Shown here: in pieces, positions 13,583 through 15,190 of the stretch
Numbering within the stretch: position 1 is the stretch's first letter
How the letters are laid out: every line of letters begins with the position of its first letter
Assembly: GCA_017452565.1 (NCBI GenBank)
Contig: JAFTMF010000170.1
Span: forward strand, 1 to 15,190
Length of the DNA: 15,190 bases
DNA from: Clostridia bacterium
Lineage (GTDB): Bacteria > Bacillota > Clostridia > Oscillospirales > CAG-272
Direction of reading: 5' to 3'
Position numbers and translations under genes: made by a program
Notes under the pieces: model-generated
The model's database searches: none
Told to the model about the DNA's origin: nothing
The model's input: only the letters and a program-made list of their open reading frames with translations

Positions 13583-15064
13583 ATGCGACTTGGGTTCGAT
13601 AATCAAAAATATCTCACCATGCAATCCAATTGCATCAGGGAACGCATCAGCCAGTTCGGCGACAAGCTGTATCTGGAGCTTGGCGGCAAGCTGTTTGACG
13701 ATTTTCACGCCGCACGGGTACTCCCCGGATTTGAGCCGGACAGCAAAATCCGTATGCTCTCTCAGCTGAAGGACGAGCTGGAAATTGTCATCTCTATCAA
13801 TGCAGAGCATATCGAAAAAAGCGAAAAGCGCGGCGATTTGGGCATTACTTATGCCGACGAGGTGCTTCGCCTCACCGATGCATTCCGTGCGCTTGGCTTT
13901 ATGGTGGGTAGCGTCTGCATCACCTGCTATGACCATCAGCGTCGGGTAGATGCATTCATAGACCGACTCTCTGCACTGGGCATCAAGAGCTACCGCCACT
14001 TCCCCATCGAGGATTATCCATATAACATGAAGCTGATCGTCAGCGATAACGGATTCGGACTCAACGAATATATCGAAACCTCCCGTCCCCTGGTATCGGT
14101 CACCGGCCCCGGTCCCGGCAGCGGCAAAATGGCAACCTGTCTGTCCCAGCTGTACCACGACAACAAGCACGGAATCAAAGCAGGCTACGCTAAGTTCGAA
14201 ACCTTCCCCGTATGGAATCTGCCCCTCCATCATCCCGTGAACGTGGCTTATGAAGCCGCTACTGCCAATCTCAAGGACGTCAATGCACTGGACCATTTCC
14301 ATCTGGAGGCATACGGAAAGACAGCCGTCAATTACAACCGAGATCTTGCCACCTTCCCCGTTCTCAAGGCAATGATGGAGCGCATTTTAGGCTCCTCGCC
14401 CTACCAATCTCCCACTGATATGGGCGTAAACGTGGTAGGCAATTGCATCATCGATCAGGATGTGGTCAGCGAAGCCGCTAAGCTGGAGATTCTCCGCCGT
14501 TACTATCAGACGCAAGTAGCGATCTTGCTCAACGAAGCCACCGATGACGAGATACGCATTCAAAAGCGTTTGATGCAGCAATTGGGGATCACAGAGGCAA
14601 TTTGCCCTGCCATTGATGCTGCACTTCAAAAAGCCGCCGAAACAGGTGCACCTGCCGCCGGTCTGGTACTCCCCGACGGAAGAGTCGTTACCGGCAAAAC
14701 CAGCGATCTTCTGGGTCCCTCTGCCGCTCTTCTGTTAAACGCATTGAAGACAATGGCAAACATCGACAAGGAATACGATCTCATCAGTCCTCAAACGCTG
14801 GAGCCCATCTGCCGTCTGAAAACCGAGAATCTGAAGAACCGCAATCCCCGCCTCCATTCCGACGAGGTACTGATTGCCCTCTCCATCAGCTCGGCTACCG
14901 ATCCCATCGCCGCCAAAGCATTGGCTGAGCTGAACAATCTCCGTGGCTGTGATGCACACTTCTCGGTGATCCTCGCCTCGGTAGACGAAAAGACCTACAA
15001 AAAGCTGGGCATCAACGTGACCTGCCAGCCCAAGCACCAAGTGCGAAAGCTCTATCACGGCTAA
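13583..15064 (+). CDS. DUF1846 domain-containing protein
   Basis: A 493-residue soluble protein matching the DUF1846 family over its whole length. It has the family start MRLGFDNQKYL and then, in order, LYLELGGKLFDDFHAARVLP, KAGYAKFETFPVWNLPLHHP, HLEAYGKTAVNYNRD and SPTDMGVNVVGNCIIDQD. Towards the end it has LPDGRVVTGKTSDLLG and RLHSDEVLIALSISSATDP. Members are widespread in Firmicutes. A structure exists for a streptococcal member, but I know of no proven function. A glycine-rich loop GPGPGSGKM (175-183) resembles a phosphate-binding loop. The start is ATG at 13583 because GAAAGGA lies 9 nt before it and it gives the family N-terminus; the ATG at 13559 lies within the leader and has no site. 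The gene is a single unit with its own promoter and terminator. Confidence 0.95.
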   Translation: MRLGFDNQKYLTMQSNCIRERISQFGDKLYLELGGKLFDDFHAARVLPGFEPDSKIRMLSQLKDELEIVISINAEHIEKSEKRGDLGITYADEVLRLTDAFRALGFMVGSVCITCYDHQRRVDAFIDRLSALGIKSYRHFPIEDYPYNMKLIVSDNGFGLNEYIETSRPLVSVTGPGPGSGKMATCLSQLYHDNKHGIKAGYAKFETFPVWNLPLHHPVNVAYEAATANLKDVNALDHFHLEAYGKTAVNYNRDLATFPVLKAMMERILGSSPYQSPTDMGVNVVGNCIIDQDVVSEAAKLEILRRYYQTQVAILLNEATDDEIRIQKRLMQQLGITEAICPAIDAALQKAAETGAPAAGLVLPDGRVVTGKTSDLLGPSAALLLNALKTMANIDKEYDLISPQTLEPICRLKTENLKNRNPRLHSDEVLIALSISSATDPIAAKALAELNNLRGCDAHFSVILASVDEKTYKKLGINVTCQPKHQVRKLYHG

Positions 15065-15077
15065 GTCCGCTACCACA

Positions 15078-15115
15078 AAAAACGCAACCAACAATTTGAT
15101 GTTGGTTGCGTTTTT
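15078..15115. terminator. Bidirectional terminator between convergent genes
   Basis: Perfect 16-bp stem AAAAACGCAACCAACA (15078-15093) and TGTTGGTTGCGTTTTT (15100-15115) with loop ATTTGA. A's on one arm and T's on the other let it work on both strands, serving the DUF1846 gene and the leftward gene ending at 15118. Confidence 0.92.
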
Positions 15116-15117
15116 CG

Positions 15118-15190
15118 TTATACTCGCAGTTCTCCGTCCACTTGGGCGATGACGACCAGCCGTTTGCCGCCTGTGATGGCAAGTGCCTTC
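15118..15190 (-). CDS. 3' end of an unidentified leftward gene
   Basis: On the minus strand the frame entering from the right edge reads KALAITGGKRLVVIAQ VDGELRV and stops at TAA (15120-15118), 23 codons in view. The bidirectional terminator directly beyond the stop supports a real gene end. Too little is visible to name the product. Confidence 0.6.
   Translation of the reverse strand, partial: KALAITGGKRLVVIAQVDGELRV

Noticed and set aside
1..15190. CRISPR arrays, tRNA or rRNA genes, insertion sequences, prophage or integration sites
   Set aside because: I looked for regular direct repeats, cloverleaf patterns, transposase motifs and terminal repeats and saw none.

Overview
The window looks like a chromosomal segment of a spore-forming, moderately GC-rich member of the Clostridia. 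Oscillospirales (Ruminococcaceae/Oscillospiraceae-like) is my best guess. The main evidence is a clear forespore sigma factor (sigG), together with Gram-positive-type ribosome binding sites (AAGGAG/GAAAGGA), many U-tailed hairpin terminators, a DUF1846 protein and a heterodimeric MDR-type ABC exporter. I saw no tRNA, rRNA, CRISPR array, insertion sequence or phage gene.

Layout. (1) 1-1353, minus strand: a partial gene for a hypothetical protein built of two tandem DUF4304-like units, running off the left edge. It is read from its own near-consensus promoter, divergent from the next operon. (2) 1463-5860, plus: a MarR-family regulator followed without a gap by the two halves of an ABC exporter. 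The promoter is near consensus, with a perfect dyad over its -10 box that looks like the MarR autoregulatory operator. The operon ends in a compound of three hairpins, the last a textbook terminator. (3) 5920-8673, plus: sigG behind a good sigma-F/sigma-G promoter match, a terminator, then a membrane-anchored Amidase_3 cell-wall hydrolase (TTG start) followed closely by a conserved protein that looks like a PD-(D/E)XK-type nuclease fold with a C-terminal winged helix. (4) 8709-11081, plus: a processive-type family 2 membrane glycosyltransferase overlapping by 4 nt (ATGA) with an XRE-type regulator that has a TPR-like helical tail. A strong hairpin follows. (5) 11143-12777, plus: a PTS glucose/beta-glucoside-family permease with IIC and IIA domains but no IIB domain, and with Asn in place of the accessory IIA histidine. 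(6) 12802-13469, plus: a small lipoprotein whose promoter carries a 10-bp-arm perfect palindrome over the -10 box. (7) 13471-15115, plus: a DUF1846 protein with a structured leader and a bidirectional terminator. It converges on (8) the last 23 codons of a minus-strand gene entering from the right edge (15118-15190).

How the parts may work together. The MarR/ABC operon reads as a substrate-inducible efflux system. Its two ATPase domains are asymmetric in the way known for heterodimeric exporters: one degenerate and one catalytic ATP site. sigG and the neighbouring amidase fit sporulation or cell-wall remodelling, but only sigG has a visible sporulation promoter. The remaining genes are mostly single transcription units with their own promoters and terminators. 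The items that most deserve a second look are the duplicated DUF4304-like protein, the nuclease-like protein at 7812, the IIB-less PTS permease with an altered phosphotransfer site, the operator over the lipoprotein promoter and the compound repeat at 5748-5858.
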